NCBI GenBank assembly: GCA_016713025.1
Contig: JADJPZ010000004.1
Span: 4,069,001-4,133,000, forward strand
DNA: 64,000 nucleotides
Reading direction: 5' to 3'
DNA from: Saprospiraceae bacterium
GTDB taxonomy: Bacteria > Bacteroidota > Bacteroidia > Chitinophagales > Saprospiraceae
The position numbers were made by a program, and so were the translations under genes. Positions 1 to 8,839 of this stretch are shown here, piece after piece. The notes below the pieces were generated by a model. It did no database searches. It had not been told where the DNA came from and was given only the letters and a program-made list of their open reading frames with translations. Every line of letters starts with the position of its first letter. Position 1 is the stretch's first letter.

Positions 1-354
1 GTCCATTGTAATGAGTTGAAGCAGAATTTCTTTGGCTTTTTTATAATCATATTGCTGGTAGTGGCATGCCGCTTTTTTGAACAGCAAATCATTAAATATG
101 TTATCTCCTTTGAAGGTGTAAATATTTTCGGTTATGACTGATTCAATAATCGGATCAACAAATCTCAAAAAACGTTCATACCTTCCCACCTCAAAGAGAC
201 ATATCAAATAGTCTATATCAAGCTCAATTTTTTCATCAAAGTATAGCCCGTCAATAGCTTTTTTGTTATCTTCATAATACCTGACTTTTTCGCGCCAGGC
301 ATCATCACCCAACCGAAAGTAGCTCAGGTATATATTTCTTGAATGAACAGGCAT
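1..354 (-). CDS. Partial hypothetical protein, possibly TPR-like (3' end outside window)
   Basis: An open minus-strand frame of 118 codons runs off the left edge of the window, so the C-terminus is missing. The visible part is helical and rich in aromatic and charged residues. It contains segments such as YLICLFEVGRYERFLRFVD and KKAACHYQQYDYKKAKEI, which resemble tetratricopeptide helix pairs. I see no catalytic motif. The ATG at 352-354 is the only Met start before an upstream in-frame TGA. The frame is open for about 16 codons upstream, so a TTG start cannot be excluded. It lies about 107 bases downstream of the DUF3109 gene on the same strand and may share its transcript. The function is unknown. 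Confidence 0.6.
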   Translation of the reverse strand, partial: MPVHSRNIYLSYFRLGDDAWREKVRYYEDNKKAIDGLYFDEKIELDIDYLICLFEVGRYERFLRFVDPIIESVITENIYTFKGDNIFNDLLFKKAACHYQQYDYKKAKEILLQLITMD

Positions 355-461
355 ATAAGCTTTTATATCGTATTTGCAATACAAAATTAAATCAAATATG
401 TTTCAAAAGCAAGATCTAATAAACACAACGTTCAATTATTCTGGTATTTTTTCACCAGACA

Positions 462-1040
462 TCATTTTTTAAGATGTTCGGCCGCGGCTTCCAGCTCATC
501 AAAAAAATCCTGACCTTTTTTTCTGATGATGGCATCCATGACAAACCTGTATAGTGGTACTTTTTCTTTTTTACCTTTTGTACATGCTGCACTGCAGATG
601 TCCCACTGATCATAATTCCATGCTTCAAATCCTGATATTTCATTCATGGCAATCCTGACCGGATACAGATGACAGGATATAGGTTTTTGAAATGTGATTT
701 TGCCTTCGTACCAGGTCTTTTCTATACCACAAACGGAGATTCCGAGTTCATTTTTAGTCAGAAAAACGCAGGCACCATCCTCGTGACAAGATGTGCCCCA
801 CACACCCGGGTCATGATAATAAGTGAATCCTTCTTGTGTCTTAAGATACTCTTTGGAGCGTTCAGGAAGATTTTCAGCAACGACATCCAAATACTTTTTT
901 ATCGTTTCTATTTCATGCTGATCGACAGGTGCACCATAATCACCTTCTGTACAGCAAGCACCTTTGCAGACATTGAGGTCGCAAACAAATTTTTCTTCTA
1001 TCAGATCATCACTGACCAACACATCTCCGATTACAAGCAT
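462..1040 (-). CDS. DUF3109 family cysteine-rich protein
   Basis: A 192-residue soluble protein of the DUF3109 family, common in Bacteroidota and related to YkgJ-type putative metal-binding proteins. Near the N-terminus is a Cys cluster, CDLNVCKGACC (about residues 20-30). Further conserved Cys/His residues follow in TSCHEDGACVFL, CGIEKTWYEGK, SCHLYPVR and WDICSAAC. This pattern is consistent with a bound metal or Fe-S centre, but that is inference. It has no signal peptide and the length is typical. It starts 6 bases after the stop of the PLP-enzyme gene, so the two are probably cotranscribed with the helicase upstream. The biochemical role of the family is not established. Confidence 0.85.
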   Translation of the reverse strand: MLVIGDVLVSDDLIEEKFVCDLNVCKGACCTEGDYGAPVDQHEIETIKKYLDVVAENLPERSKEYLKTQEGFTYYHDPGVWGTSCHEDGACVFLTKNELGISVCGIEKTWYEGKITFQKPISCHLYPVRIAMNEISGFEAWNYDQWDICSAACTKGKKEKVPLYRFVMDAIIRKKGQDFFDELEAAAEHLKK

Positions 1041-1046
1041 GATTTC

Positions 1047-2357
1047 TTATTTTTTCTTTTTATCTGCAGCGACTTCACTGATAGCCCGCACAAGTTTGTC
1101 CAGATCCTGTGTTCTTGTATATACATGTGGCGTGATGCGCACACAGCTGATATTTTCCCAAACGATACCTACTGTATGTATTTTATATTTAGAAAACAAG
1201 GCACTGTCCAGTTCGCCGGGAGTCATACCATCGACACTCACTCCACAGATAGCACAAGAATAAGCGTCCTTGAGCGAAGTGTGAATTTTTACATTGGGGA
1301 TGACTGCTACCTTCTCAGCCCAATAGTTTTTTAGATATCTGATTCTTTCTTCTTTTCTTTTACTGCCTATGGCCTGGTGAAAATTGATGGCTTCACCGAT
1401 ACCTTGCTCTATAGGGAAACTTCGGGTACCCAGGGTTTCAAATTTCCTGATGTCATCACTCTGTGGTTGGTCATTGCAGACCAATGGCCATATATCATGA
1501 ATATTTTCTTTTTTGATCCAGAGCATGCCACTACCGATAGGTGCTGACAAAAACTTATGAAGGGAAGTTCCAAAATAGTCACAACCCAGTTCGGGGATTT
1601 TGAAATCAAGCAGACCAAAGCTGTGCGCACCATCCACTATGGTTTTTATGCCATATTTCTTTGCCATAATGCAAAGCTTTTTTACCGGCAATATCTGTCC
1701 AACCCAGTTGACGACGTGGGTGATATGCAGCACTTTTGTTTTGGAAGTAATGGCTTTTTCAAACTTGGCCACGATCTCTTCATCATTCTCTATCGGAAAT
1801 TGAAAATTGATCTGGATATATTTGATTTTATCTCTGGCTTGTCTTTGTCTCCATGCCTGTATCATATTGGGATAATCCTGCAGTGTGCCTATCACTTCAT
1901 CACCGGGAGACAGATTCATACCATAGATAACAGTATTGAGCGCTTCTGTAGAGTTTCTGTTGATGGCCACTTCTTCTGGACTACAACCTGCAAGATCTGC
2001 CAGTTTTTCGCGTAGAGGCTCTCTTCCCTGATCAAGGATACGCCACATGTAGTATGACGGACCTTCATTAGACAGTTTATTGTATCTTTCGACTGCTTCC
2101 TGTACCACTTTAGGGCTTGGACTCACACCACCGTTATTGAGATTGATTATGGAAGGATTGACGGTGTATGCTTGCTGGATGACACTCCAGTAGTCTTCTT
2201 CTCTTGCCAGTTGAGCAGCGGAAAGGTGTTCGTATTTTTGATTAAGTATGCCTATATCATGCGAATGCCATTCCTGAAACAAGCTTCCGGTAGAAAAAGC
2301 CCCGGCCAGCATTCCTGTTTTTTTTATAAAAGATCTTCTGTCTTCCATTTTAGTCAC
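1047..2357 (-). CDS. PLP-dependent aminotransferase class V-fold enzyme, Tat-exported
   Basis: A 436-residue fold-type I PLP enzyme of the class V / isopenicillin-N epimerase-like group. The N-terminus carries a twin-arginine signal, DRRSFIKKTGMLAGAF, so it is predicted to fold with its cofactor before export. PLP-site features are visible: VDGAHSFG (the Asp that contacts the pyridine nitrogen) and GTSLHKFLSAPIGSGML, where the Lys of LHK should form the Schiff base (about residue 269). Substrate and reaction (epimerase, desulfurase or lyase) cannot be read from the sequence. The start overlaps the helicase stop by 8 bases, indicating translational coupling. A second ATG three codons in (MEDRR) is equally possible. 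Confidence 0.85.
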   Translation of the reverse strand: MTKMEDRRSFIKKTGMLAGAFSTGSLFQEWHSHDIGILNQKYEHLSAAQLAREEDYWSVIQQAYTVNPSIINLNNGGVSPSPKVVQEAVERYNKLSNEGPSYYMWRILDQGREPLREKLADLAGCSPEEVAINRNSTEALNTVIYGMNLSPGDEVIGTLQDYPNMIQAWRQRQARDKIKYIQINFQFPIENDEEIVAKFEKAITSKTKVLHITHVVNWVGQILPVKKLCIMAKKYGIKTIVDGAHSFGLLDFKIPELGCDYFGTSLHKFLSAPIGSGMLWIKKENIHDIWPLVCNDQPQSDDIRKFETLGTRSFPIEQGIGEAINFHQAIGSKRKEERIRYLKNYWAEKVAVIPNVKIHTSLKDAYSCAICGVSVDGMTPGELDSALFSKYKIHTVGIVWENISCVRITPHVYTRTQDLDKLVRAISEVAADKKKK

Positions 2358-4929
2358 GTATTAATTCACTTTCAGAAATTTCAACTTCTATTTCATTGTC
2401 TTCATCTTCATTTTCTATTGATTTTACCGGCATATTTCTCAAAACAAAATTACACCATTGGCAATTTTCTTCCCCACATCCGGGCTTAAATATATGTTTT
2501 TTAATTCCGTCATACGTCTCCACTATTTGTTTACCCACAATCTCAACGTCGCGGCTATTTACATAAAACTCTTTGCTGGATAATTCGCCTGATTTCTTAT
2601 CTTTTTCCACAAAGTCCATAATGCCTTTTGTCATTTTCCAGGAGTGCCTTTTATCTCCTTCGAGCAGGATTTGATAAAAAGATATCTGGCGCCAGTAATC
2701 ACCACCCGGATCTTCTTCATCTTTTGGAGGATTCAGCTTGGATTTGTTTGATTCGTATTTTCCGGTTTTGTAATCTGTCACAGAAATATGGTCGGCATAT
2801 ACATCGATCCGGTCTAGTTTGCCGGATATAGGTACTCCGAGGTATTCGGTAGAAGGTATGCTGTACTCCAACTCATACTTTGCTGGTCGGAGCCATGTGG
2901 TGGCATATTGATGATAATAATCTCTGAGTACCTGAGTTCCATGTTTGATATGATTGTCAAACTCCTGTGCTGTAAAATGAGATCTGTATTTGTCCATTCC
3001 CTTCTCAAAAAATGTAATCATCTTGGTGACAGACGCTATAGATCTTGGTTTGGATGTTTCGATATCTCTGAAAAACTGCTCCAGCGCATAGTGGATGGCA
3101 TTACCGAAACCCATGCTGACACTACGCCCCAACGGAACCCGAAGTGTGTTTTCAAAATAAAAAGCCAGCTTACACTTCAGGTATTTGTTTAGACTGGTGA
3201 CGCTCATTTTGAAATTCTGAAGCACCAGGTCGATATGTTCATGATTGATAAGTTTCGGTACACCTTGTTGATATCTCATCAGTTCAGCTTTGTAATTCAA
3301 AACATCATAGGTATCAATAGCAGGAAAAACCACATCTCTGTCATCATATTTGATCTCGGCAATAAATTTACTGACTTTAAGTGACGACTCATCATCTTTT
3401 TGTTGAGGGTAAGATATGTAGAGATGTTCTTTGGCTCTCGTCATCGCAACATAAAATAGCCTGCGTTCATCTTCTATACTGTTTTCTTTTGTCGTGGCAG
3501 TTAATGAAGGGATGATAGCAAAATTATTGTTATTGCCCCTGTTAGTTTCCCACATATTGTCAGTACAATGGATGATAAACACGTGTTCGAATTCCAGGCC
3601 TTTGGCACCATAAGCTGTCAGAAAATTGATACCATTTTCATTAGAGATGATCCGGTTTACAGGAAGTTGAATATTGGTTTCTCTCATCAGGTCTATCATG
3701 ACCAACAGTTGTTTGAGCGTAAGTTGCCGCACTTTTGCAGCTTCATTTTTTACATAATCAAAAAACGTATTGACTAATTGAAGTTTCCACTCCTTATCCG
3801 GATCTGACAGCAATGCGTGTAACATATTGCTCTCTGTGATTACCTTTTCCAGCAATGTCTGAATGGTGACATTGGGGATATCAGAAATCCATTTTTCGAG
3901 GATGGATGAAATTTGTATCAATGACTGTATATCTTTTACACCCGCTGACAGTAAGTGATGTTCGTCACGGATGACCTGACGCCAATGAAGATATTTGCTA
4001 TCGTCATCATCTGACTTTTTGCGGCAATATATACTCAAAGCCGCTATATCTAAAGGTGACAATCCAAAAAAATCATAATGCAGCAATTCAAAAATAAGAT
4101 CTTCGCGGCTATGAGGCCTTATAAACTCATCCTGCAAGTACTCAAGAATCTTTGTAATCTTGAAAACTTCATTTTCAAAGAGGGCATTGACTCTTTTTTT
4201 TACATTGATAGGTGTTTTCTGTTGTGAAAAATACCTTGTTAGATTTTCTGCAGTACTATGTTTGGTGTAAATGATTGAAATGTCCTTATACTCGACTCCT
4301 GACTCATGGAGCTGGTGGATTTTATTGATCACGCCGACCTCCTCCTGAGCCTGATTGAGATAACATAATATCTGTGGTTCAGGAGCGTCAGGATTTTTTG
4401 CTTTTCTATCTTCTGTAAGTTCTTTGGTAAGATATGAATATTTTTTTACCAATCGCTCTTCATTATTTTCTATCAGCATTCGCGCCCTATCCAATATCTT
4501 TTGGCTGGAACGATAGTTATTGGTAAGTACAATCTCAACAGGCTGATATTTTTCTTTAAAATCAAGGATGCTGTTCATGTTGGCACCCTGAAACCTGAAA
4601 ATACTTTGATCGTCATCACCTACAATAAAAAGATTTGGCTTTTCCCAGTAGTCTGCAAGGGTAAATAATAAATTGTTTTGTGCGCCATTGGTATCCTGAT
4701 ATTCATCAACCAGGATATACTGATATTTTTCCTGATATTTGGCAACAAGTTCGTCATGTTGTTTGAATTTTTCGATGACCCACAATATCATATCCTGATA
4801 ATCAAATCTTTCATTTTTGCGCATAAGCTGATTGTAATTGGGCAATTCAGCAGCAGCGGCAACAGTGCTACTGTATTTTTCCAATTCAGTATTGATGGTT
4901 TTGATCTTTAAGTCGCCAGCATTGTACAC
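2350..4929 (-). CDS. UvrD/Rep-type DNA helicase with C-terminal PD-(D/E)XK nuclease, C-terminal part (frameshifted gene)
   Basis: This frame carries most of a superfamily 1A helicase whose first about 200 residues lie in the adjoining frame (4908-5552). Helicase motifs appear in order: LVDEYQDTN (II), GDDDQSIFRFQGAN (III), TNNYRSS (IV), TAYGAKGLEFEHV (V) and LFYVAMTRAKEHL (VI). The C-terminus is a RecB/AddB-like nuclease domain with GKLDRIDVY and VTDYKTGKY. A Cys in YLKCKLAFYF plus three in CGEENCQWC match the four-Cys Fe-S arrangement known from AddB-type nucleases. The likely role is DNA end processing or repair. The frame is open upstream to the A7 tract at 4953-4959, so the Met at 4929 is not the true start. 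The whole enzyme would be about 1,070 residues. Confidence 0.85.
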   Translation of the reverse strand: MYNAGDLKIKTINTELEKYSSTVAAAAELPNYNQLMRKNERFDYQDMILWVIEKFKQHDELVAKYQEKYQYILVDEYQDTNGAQNNLLFTLADYWEKPNLFIVGDDDQSIFRFQGANMNSILDFKEKYQPVEIVLTNNYRSSQKILDRARMLIENNEERLVKKYSYLTKELTEDRKAKNPDAPEPQILCYLNQAQEEVGVINKIHQLHESGVEYKDISIIYTKHSTAENLTRYFSQQKTPINVKKRVNALFENEVFKITKILEYLQDEFIRPHSREDLIFELLHYDFFGLSPLDIAALSIYCRKKSDDDDSKYLHWRQVIRDEHHLLSAGVKDIQSLIQISSILEKWISDIPNVTIQTLLEKVITESNMLHALLSDPDKEWKLQLVNTFFDYVKNEAAKVRQLTLKQLLVMIDLMRETNIQLPVNRIISNENGINFLTAYGAKGLEFEHVFIIHCTDNMWETNRGNNNNFAIIPSLTATTKENSIEDERRLFYVAMTRAKEHLYISYPQQKDDESSLKVSKFIAEIKYDDRDVVFPAIDTYDVLNYKAELMRYQQGVPKLINHEHIDLVLQNFKMSVTSLNKYLKCKLAFYFENTLRVPLGRSVSMGFGNAIHYALEQFFRDIETSKPRSIASVTKMITFFEKGMDKYRSHFTAQEFDNHIKHGTQVLRDYYHQYATTWLRPAKYELEYSIPSTEYLGVPISGKLDRIDVYADHISVTDYKTGKYESNKSKLNPPKDEEDPGGDYWRQISFYQILLEGDKRHSWKMTKGIMDFVEKDKKSGELSSKEFYVNSRDVEIVGKQIVETYDGIKKHIFKPGCGEENCQWCNFVLRNMPVKSIENEDEDNEIEVEISESELIRD

Positions 4930-5552
4930 CTGGCCGGTATTTTTATCCGTAGTTTTTTTCTATAGATGTGCGGACTTCTTTCCGGATCGAGCAGAATGCT
5001 TTTATATTCTTCAAAAGCATCCTGAATGGACTCAGGACTCCACTTTTCTTGTTTCATCAGTGCAAACAGGTTTTTCAATCGCGGTACCTCAAAGTACTCA
5101 TCTCTTTTGAGCCGTTTCAGTAGATGATCGTCTGAAAAACCATCTATCAGACTCCTTAGAATGCTGGCTTCTTCCAGATCAGACACCTGCTGAAGGTCCC
5201 TGAAATCTCCGAAGTACTGCATATTATCTCTGATCACGCTGTTGCAAAATGCATGAAAGGTATGGATATTGACATTGTAAGCATCCGGTCCTATGAAGGA
5301 TTCCAGCCGCTGCCGCATCGCATTGGCTCCCTGATCGGTATAGGTCAGACAAAGTATATTGTGTGGGAAAACATCCGTTTTCATAAGTATATTTCCTATG
5401 CGCACGGCCAGCAGTTGTGTCTTTCCGGTACCCGGCCCTGCGATGGTCATTACGGGACCTTCCAAAGTAGCTACAGCCAGCTTTTGTTTTTCATTTAGTT
5501 GACTATATGCAGTTTGCCATGATTGCTGATATTTTTCTTTAATGGGTATCAT
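4908..5552 (-). CDS. UvrD/Rep-type DNA helicase, N-terminal part (frameshifted gene)
   Basis: The N-terminal 200 or so residues of the helicase. QLNEKQKLAV is the Q-motif region, IAGPGTGKTQLL the Walker A motif, LTYTDQGANAMRQRL motif Ia, and NIHTFHAFCNSVI motif Ib. After HIYRKK the frame leaves the family sequence and ends at a stop about 20 codons later. The correct continuation (KKTTDKNTGQVYNAGDL) is in the -1 frame. The two frames overlap across seven consecutive A residues on the coding strand. A one-base deletion in that run (real or a sequencing error), transcript slippage or -1 ribosomal frameshifting would all explain this. This part alone would lack the motor motifs II-VI. Confidence 0.8.
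   Translation of the reverse strand: MIPIKEKYQQSWQTAYSQLNEKQKLAVATLEGPVMTIAGPGTGKTQLLAVRIGNILMKTDVFPHNILCLTYTDQGANAMRQRLESFIGPDAYNVNIHTFHAFCNSVIRDNMQYFGDFRDLQQVSDLEEASILRSLIDGFSDDHLLKRLKRDEYFEVPRLKNLFALMKQEKWSPESIQDAFEEYKSILLDPERSPHIYRKKLRIKIPARCTMLAT
4953..4959 (-). other. A7 slippage/frameshift site inside the helicase gene
   Basis: On the coding strand the upstream frame reads AGA AAA AAA CTA. The A AAA AAA heptamer has the X XXY YYZ form of a -1 slippery site. A -1 shift here produces ACT ACG GAT AAA, the correct start of the downstream helicase frame. I see the tract directly. Whether it is a programmed site, a polymerase slippage site or a missing base is not decidable from this copy. 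Confidence 0.6.
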
Positions 5553-5592
5553 CTGGTAAAAGTAAGAAATTTCTTAGTAACAGCATGTTTAA

Positions 5593-5754
5593 GTATATAT
5601 AACAAATTGCACTTTTTCAATGTTCAATTTAATAACTGGTAAAAACGTGGTTGAATTTGGGTGGGTCGTCCATTCAGGGAATGAGCCTACCTGCTTATAT
5701 AGGCAGGGGTAGAGAGGAAGAAAATATGAATTTGTGCAGCTTGCTATACACGCT
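5593..5754. repeat. MITE-like interspersed element, type 1, copy 1 (162 bp)
   Basis: A non-coding element filling most of the gap between the helicase and the amidohydrolase. The left end has TATATAACAAATTGCAC, and the right end read in reverse has TGTATAGCAAGCTGCAC, giving imperfect terminal inverted repeats. It is flanked by ATGTTTAA (5585-5592) and ATGCTTAA (5755-5762), a probable 8-bp target duplication with one mismatch. The interior (GGTAAAAACGTGGTTGAATT, a ...GGGTAG...GAGGAAGAAAATATGAA... end segment) recurs at 58.7-59.0 kb. A hairpin around the CCTGC/GCAGG at 5690-5706 lies inside. It has no coding capacity. The rest of the gap (5763-5929) shows nothing recognisable. Confidence 0.75.
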
Positions 5755-5929
5755 ATGCTTAAATTTTTATAAATTGAGCTTCATATTGAGTCCTTAATCC
5801 TATTAGATGTTTTATGAAATTTCTACCTATTTCTTTTTATCCCTATCGGGACTATTTTAAAAAACAATTTTATGATTAAATTTTTCTAAAATTTCAGAAA
5901 ATACGTTTAAATAACCAAATTATTTGGAA

Positions 5930-7219
5930 ATGATACAATTGAAAGAAAGCTTTATAAAGTTGAAAAGCATTTTAACTTTTGCCATTTATATATGGTTTGT
6001 AACATGTATTTACACACAATCTTCTGATAAATTTATCCTCCTGAAACCGGATCGGGTATTTGACGGAGAGACGATGCATGCAGATTGGGTCGTGCTGGTA
6101 AAAGGGAACCGGATAGAGCAGGCCGGACCGATGAATTTCAACCTTCCTGCAGGTACCGTGGTCATCGATTTGAAAGGCATGACACTCCTTCCGGGACTAA
6201 TCGAAGGCCATACACATCTCTTTCTACATCCCTACAATGAAGTGTCTTGGGACAATCAGGTGCTGAATGAAAGCAGGGCAGAAAGAACCGTGCGCGCCGT
6301 CAACCATGCCAGGGCCACTCTGATGGCAGGTTTTACCACAGTGAGGGATTTGGGTACAGAAGGATCGATGTACGATGATGTGGGACTGAAAGAATCAATA
6401 GAGAAGGGCATCATCCCCGGCCCGAGGATGATCATTTCCACCAGGGCATTGGTCACTTCAGGCAGTTATGGGCCTAAATTATCACCAGACAATCAGAACG
6501 AAATCGGTGCTGCCGTAGCTGATGGCCATGATGATCTGATCAGAGAAATCAGAACCCAAATAGGCAAAGGAGCAGACTTTATCAAACTATATGCAGACTA
6601 CAGATGGGGCCAAAACCTACTGGCCCAACCCACTTTTACCCAGGAAGAATTAAAACTTGCAGTAGAAGTTACATCCAGTTCGGGCAGGAAAGTGGTCACC
6701 CACGCAGTGACCCCTGAGGGTATGCGCAGATCAGTCATGGCCGGAGTGGTCACTATCGAACATGGAGACTTAAGTACAGATGAAGTATTCCGACTGATGA
6801 AAGAAAAAGGGATAGCCTTATGCCCGACATTGGCCGCAGCAGAAAGTATCCTTTCCTACTCAGGATGGAAAAAAGGCACAGATCCCGAACCACAACGGAT
6901 AAAGGATAAAAAAAGGAGTTTTGCCCTTGCTCTAAACTCAGGAGTGACCATATGTATGGGTGGAGATGTGGGAGTATTTTCTCACGGTGATAATGCCAAA
7001 GAAATGGAACTCATGGTAGAATACGGCATGCAGCCTGTTGATGTATTAAAGTCTGCTACATCTGTCAATGCTGATGTGTTTGGTTATGGCGATAAAGCAG
7101 GCAGAATCAGAAAAGATCTGTTAGCTGATTTGATTGCCGTGTCAGGAGACCCGACGCAGGATATTAAAAATATCAGGAATGTACGATTTGTCATGAAAGA
7201 TGGAGTGATTTTTAAATGA
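5930..7219 (+). CDS. Secreted metal-dependent amidohydrolase (imidazolonepropionase-like)
   Basis: An amidohydrolase-superfamily protein of about 429 residues. Metal-site motifs are present: EGHTHLFLHP (HxH), GADFIKLYADY (candidate bridging Lys), VVTHAVTPEG, IEHGD, and the late Asp in MGGDVGVFSHG. The N-terminus FAIYIWFVTCIYTQS is a hydrophobic export signal ending near the Gln of a signal peptidase or periplasmic start. I chose the ATG at 5930; a TTG two codons upstream (5924) is also in frame. Family members include exported dipeptidases and cyclic-amide hydrolases, and the substrate here is unknown. It is the first of four plus-strand genes for exported hydrolases, each separated by 45-250 bases, so probably independent units. 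Confidence 0.85.
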   Translation: MIQLKESFIKLKSILTFAIYIWFVTCIYTQSSDKFILLKPDRVFDGETMHADWVVLVKGNRIEQAGPMNFNLPAGTVVIDLKGMTLLPGLIEGHTHLFLHPYNEVSWDNQVLNESRAERTVRAVNHARATLMAGFTTVRDLGTEGSMYDDVGLKESIEKGIIPGPRMIISTRALVTSGSYGPKLSPDNQNEIGAAVADGHDDLIREIRTQIGKGADFIKLYADYRWGQNLLAQPTFTQEELKLAVEVTSSSGRKVVTHAVTPEGMRRSVMAGVVTIEHGDLSTDEVFRLMKEKGIALCPTLAAAESILSYSGWKKGTDPEPQRIKDKKRSFALALNSGVTICMGGDVGVFSHGDNAKEMELMVEYGMQPVDVLKSATSVNADVFGYGDKAGRIRKDLLADLIAVSGDPTQDIKNIRNVRFVMKDGVIFK

Positions 7220-7443
7220 AAATATGGTTCGATTTAAAATATTGTCTCTAACGTGACTATTTACTAAAAACAATCTTTTGATCAAATTTTTCAGAAATAT
7301 AAGACACAAACTGTTTAATGAAAACATACTATTCAATGACTTAAAATATGCCAAATTGGGAAATAAATTTTATAACCATTATATTGTGATTTAAATTTAT
7401 CGCATCATATTTTCTTTTCATTTATAATATCACAAGACATCAT

Positions 7444-8589
7444 ATGAAGACTTTATTAACCCTAATAGTCTATATAATTTTTACTGTATCAGCTGCTTTA
7501 GCGCAGGGGAGCTATTTTCCGGATGTATTTTGGCAATCCAAAAAGCCCGAAGACCTGGGATTTAATCAAAACCTACTGGATAGTGCCATCATCATGGCGA
7601 CAAAAAATGAAAATAATGTCGAAAAAGATTTACGTATCGCATTGTTGAAGTCTTATGTTAGGGAACCGGGTTACAGAATCATTGGACCGACCAAACACAG
7701 AGGAGGTCCTGCCGGGGTCATCATTAAAAAGGGATATGTAATAGCACAATGGGGAGATGTCGATCGTGTAGATATGACCTTCAGTGCTACCAAAAGTTAT
7801 CTTTCTACGGTCGCCGGTTTGGCAGTGGATAGGGGACTAATCGCGAGCATAAAAGATCCTGTAAAAAAGTATGTCATTGACGAAAGCTTCGAAGCTGAAC
7901 ACAACAGCAAGGTAAACTGGGAGCATTTGCTGCATCAGAATTCTGATTGGTCAGGCACCCTGTTTGGATTGCATGACTGGGCAGACAGACCACCTAAAGA
8001 TGGAGGTGTCGATGAGTGGAAAAGCCGCATTTTGGTTGAACCGGGTACAGTATATGAGTACAATGATGTCAGGGTCAATTTACTGGCATATAGCCTGCTG
8101 CAGGTATGGAGAAAACCACTTCCCATAGTACTCAAAGAAAACATCATGGACCCTATAGGTGCATCCACTACCTGGAGATGGCATGGATATGAAAACTCTT
8201 ATGTAAATATGGACGGACTCATGATGCAGTCGGTCAGTGGAGGCGGACACCATGGTGGTGGACTTTTTAGCAATACTATGGATATGGCGCGATTTGGTCT
8301 TTTATTTTTAAGAAACGGAAAGTGGAAAGAAAAACAACTCATATCAGAAAGGTGGATTCAGGAAGCTATACGACCATCTCTGACTCAAAAAGACTATGGA
8401 TACCTTTGGTGGCTTAATTCTGACAAAAAATGGAAAAACGTCCCTTCCGGGGCATTTTATGCTTTGGGATATGGTGGTAATTATATCATTGTAGACAAGG
8501 AAAACGACATGGTTATCGTCATCAGATGGGTCAACGATAAAGTAGAAGAAGTGTTGAATCTCATTTATCAGAGTATGGTAAAAAAGTAG
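7444..8589 (+). CDS. Secreted serine hydrolase, beta-lactamase/class C-like family
   Basis: A 381-residue protein with a clear signal peptide (LLTLIVYIIFTVSAALAQG). The penicillin-binding/beta-lactamase fold is indicated by FSATKSYLST, with the SxxK catalytic pair in SATK (about residue 115). A YEYNDVRVNLLAYS segment occupies the YxN position, and late glycines sit in ALGYGGNYIIVDKEND. The family covers esterases, D-aminopeptidases and 6-aminohexanoate-dimer hydrolase-like enzymes as well as beta-lactamases. The context of peptidases and an amidohydrolase favours peptide or amide turnover over resistance. It is probably periplasmic. A 39-bp segment upstream (7384-7422) is repeated at 42684-42722. 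Confidence 0.8.
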   Translation: MKTLLTLIVYIIFTVSAALAQGSYFPDVFWQSKKPEDLGFNQNLLDSAIIMATKNENNVEKDLRIALLKSYVREPGYRIIGPTKHRGGPAGVIIKKGYVIAQWGDVDRVDMTFSATKSYLSTVAGLAVDRGLIASIKDPVKKYVIDESFEAEHNSKVNWEHLLHQNSDWSGTLFGLHDWADRPPKDGGVDEWKSRILVEPGTVYEYNDVRVNLLAYSLLQVWRKPLPIVLKENIMDPIGASTTWRWHGYENSYVNMDGLMMQSVSGGGHHGGGLFSNTMDMARFGLLFLRNGKWKEKQLISERWIQEAIRPSLTQKDYGYLWWLNSDKKWKNVPSGAFYALGYGGNYIIVDKENDMVIVIRWVNDKVEEVLNLIYQSMVKK

Positions 8590-8839
8590 TGGCGATTACC
8601 GGGATAGCATTATAAATAATAATGGCATTTTGCAAAAATTATATTTTAGTAAGCATGAACTTAAAAGATCGGTGACTGATTGAAAGAAAAAACAGCCCCA
8701 ATTATATACCATGCCTTTGAAATAATTATATTTTTACACCATTGAAATATAATTTGTAAGAAAAAGGTGAAATTCTAATTATATAGATTGTAATTTGGTT
8801 ATATTTCAAAATTAATTGTAAAAATATTAATCAATTTTC

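Noticed and set aside
440..459. TCTGGT...ACCAGA hairpin after the DUF3109 gene as a terminator
   Set aside because: Only a 6-bp stem with no U-tract on the minus strand; too weak to call.
669..1334. 221-codon plus-strand frame opposite the DUF3109 and PLP-enzyme genes
   Set aside because: It is antisense to two well-supported genes, and its translation is low-complexity and unlike any family I know.
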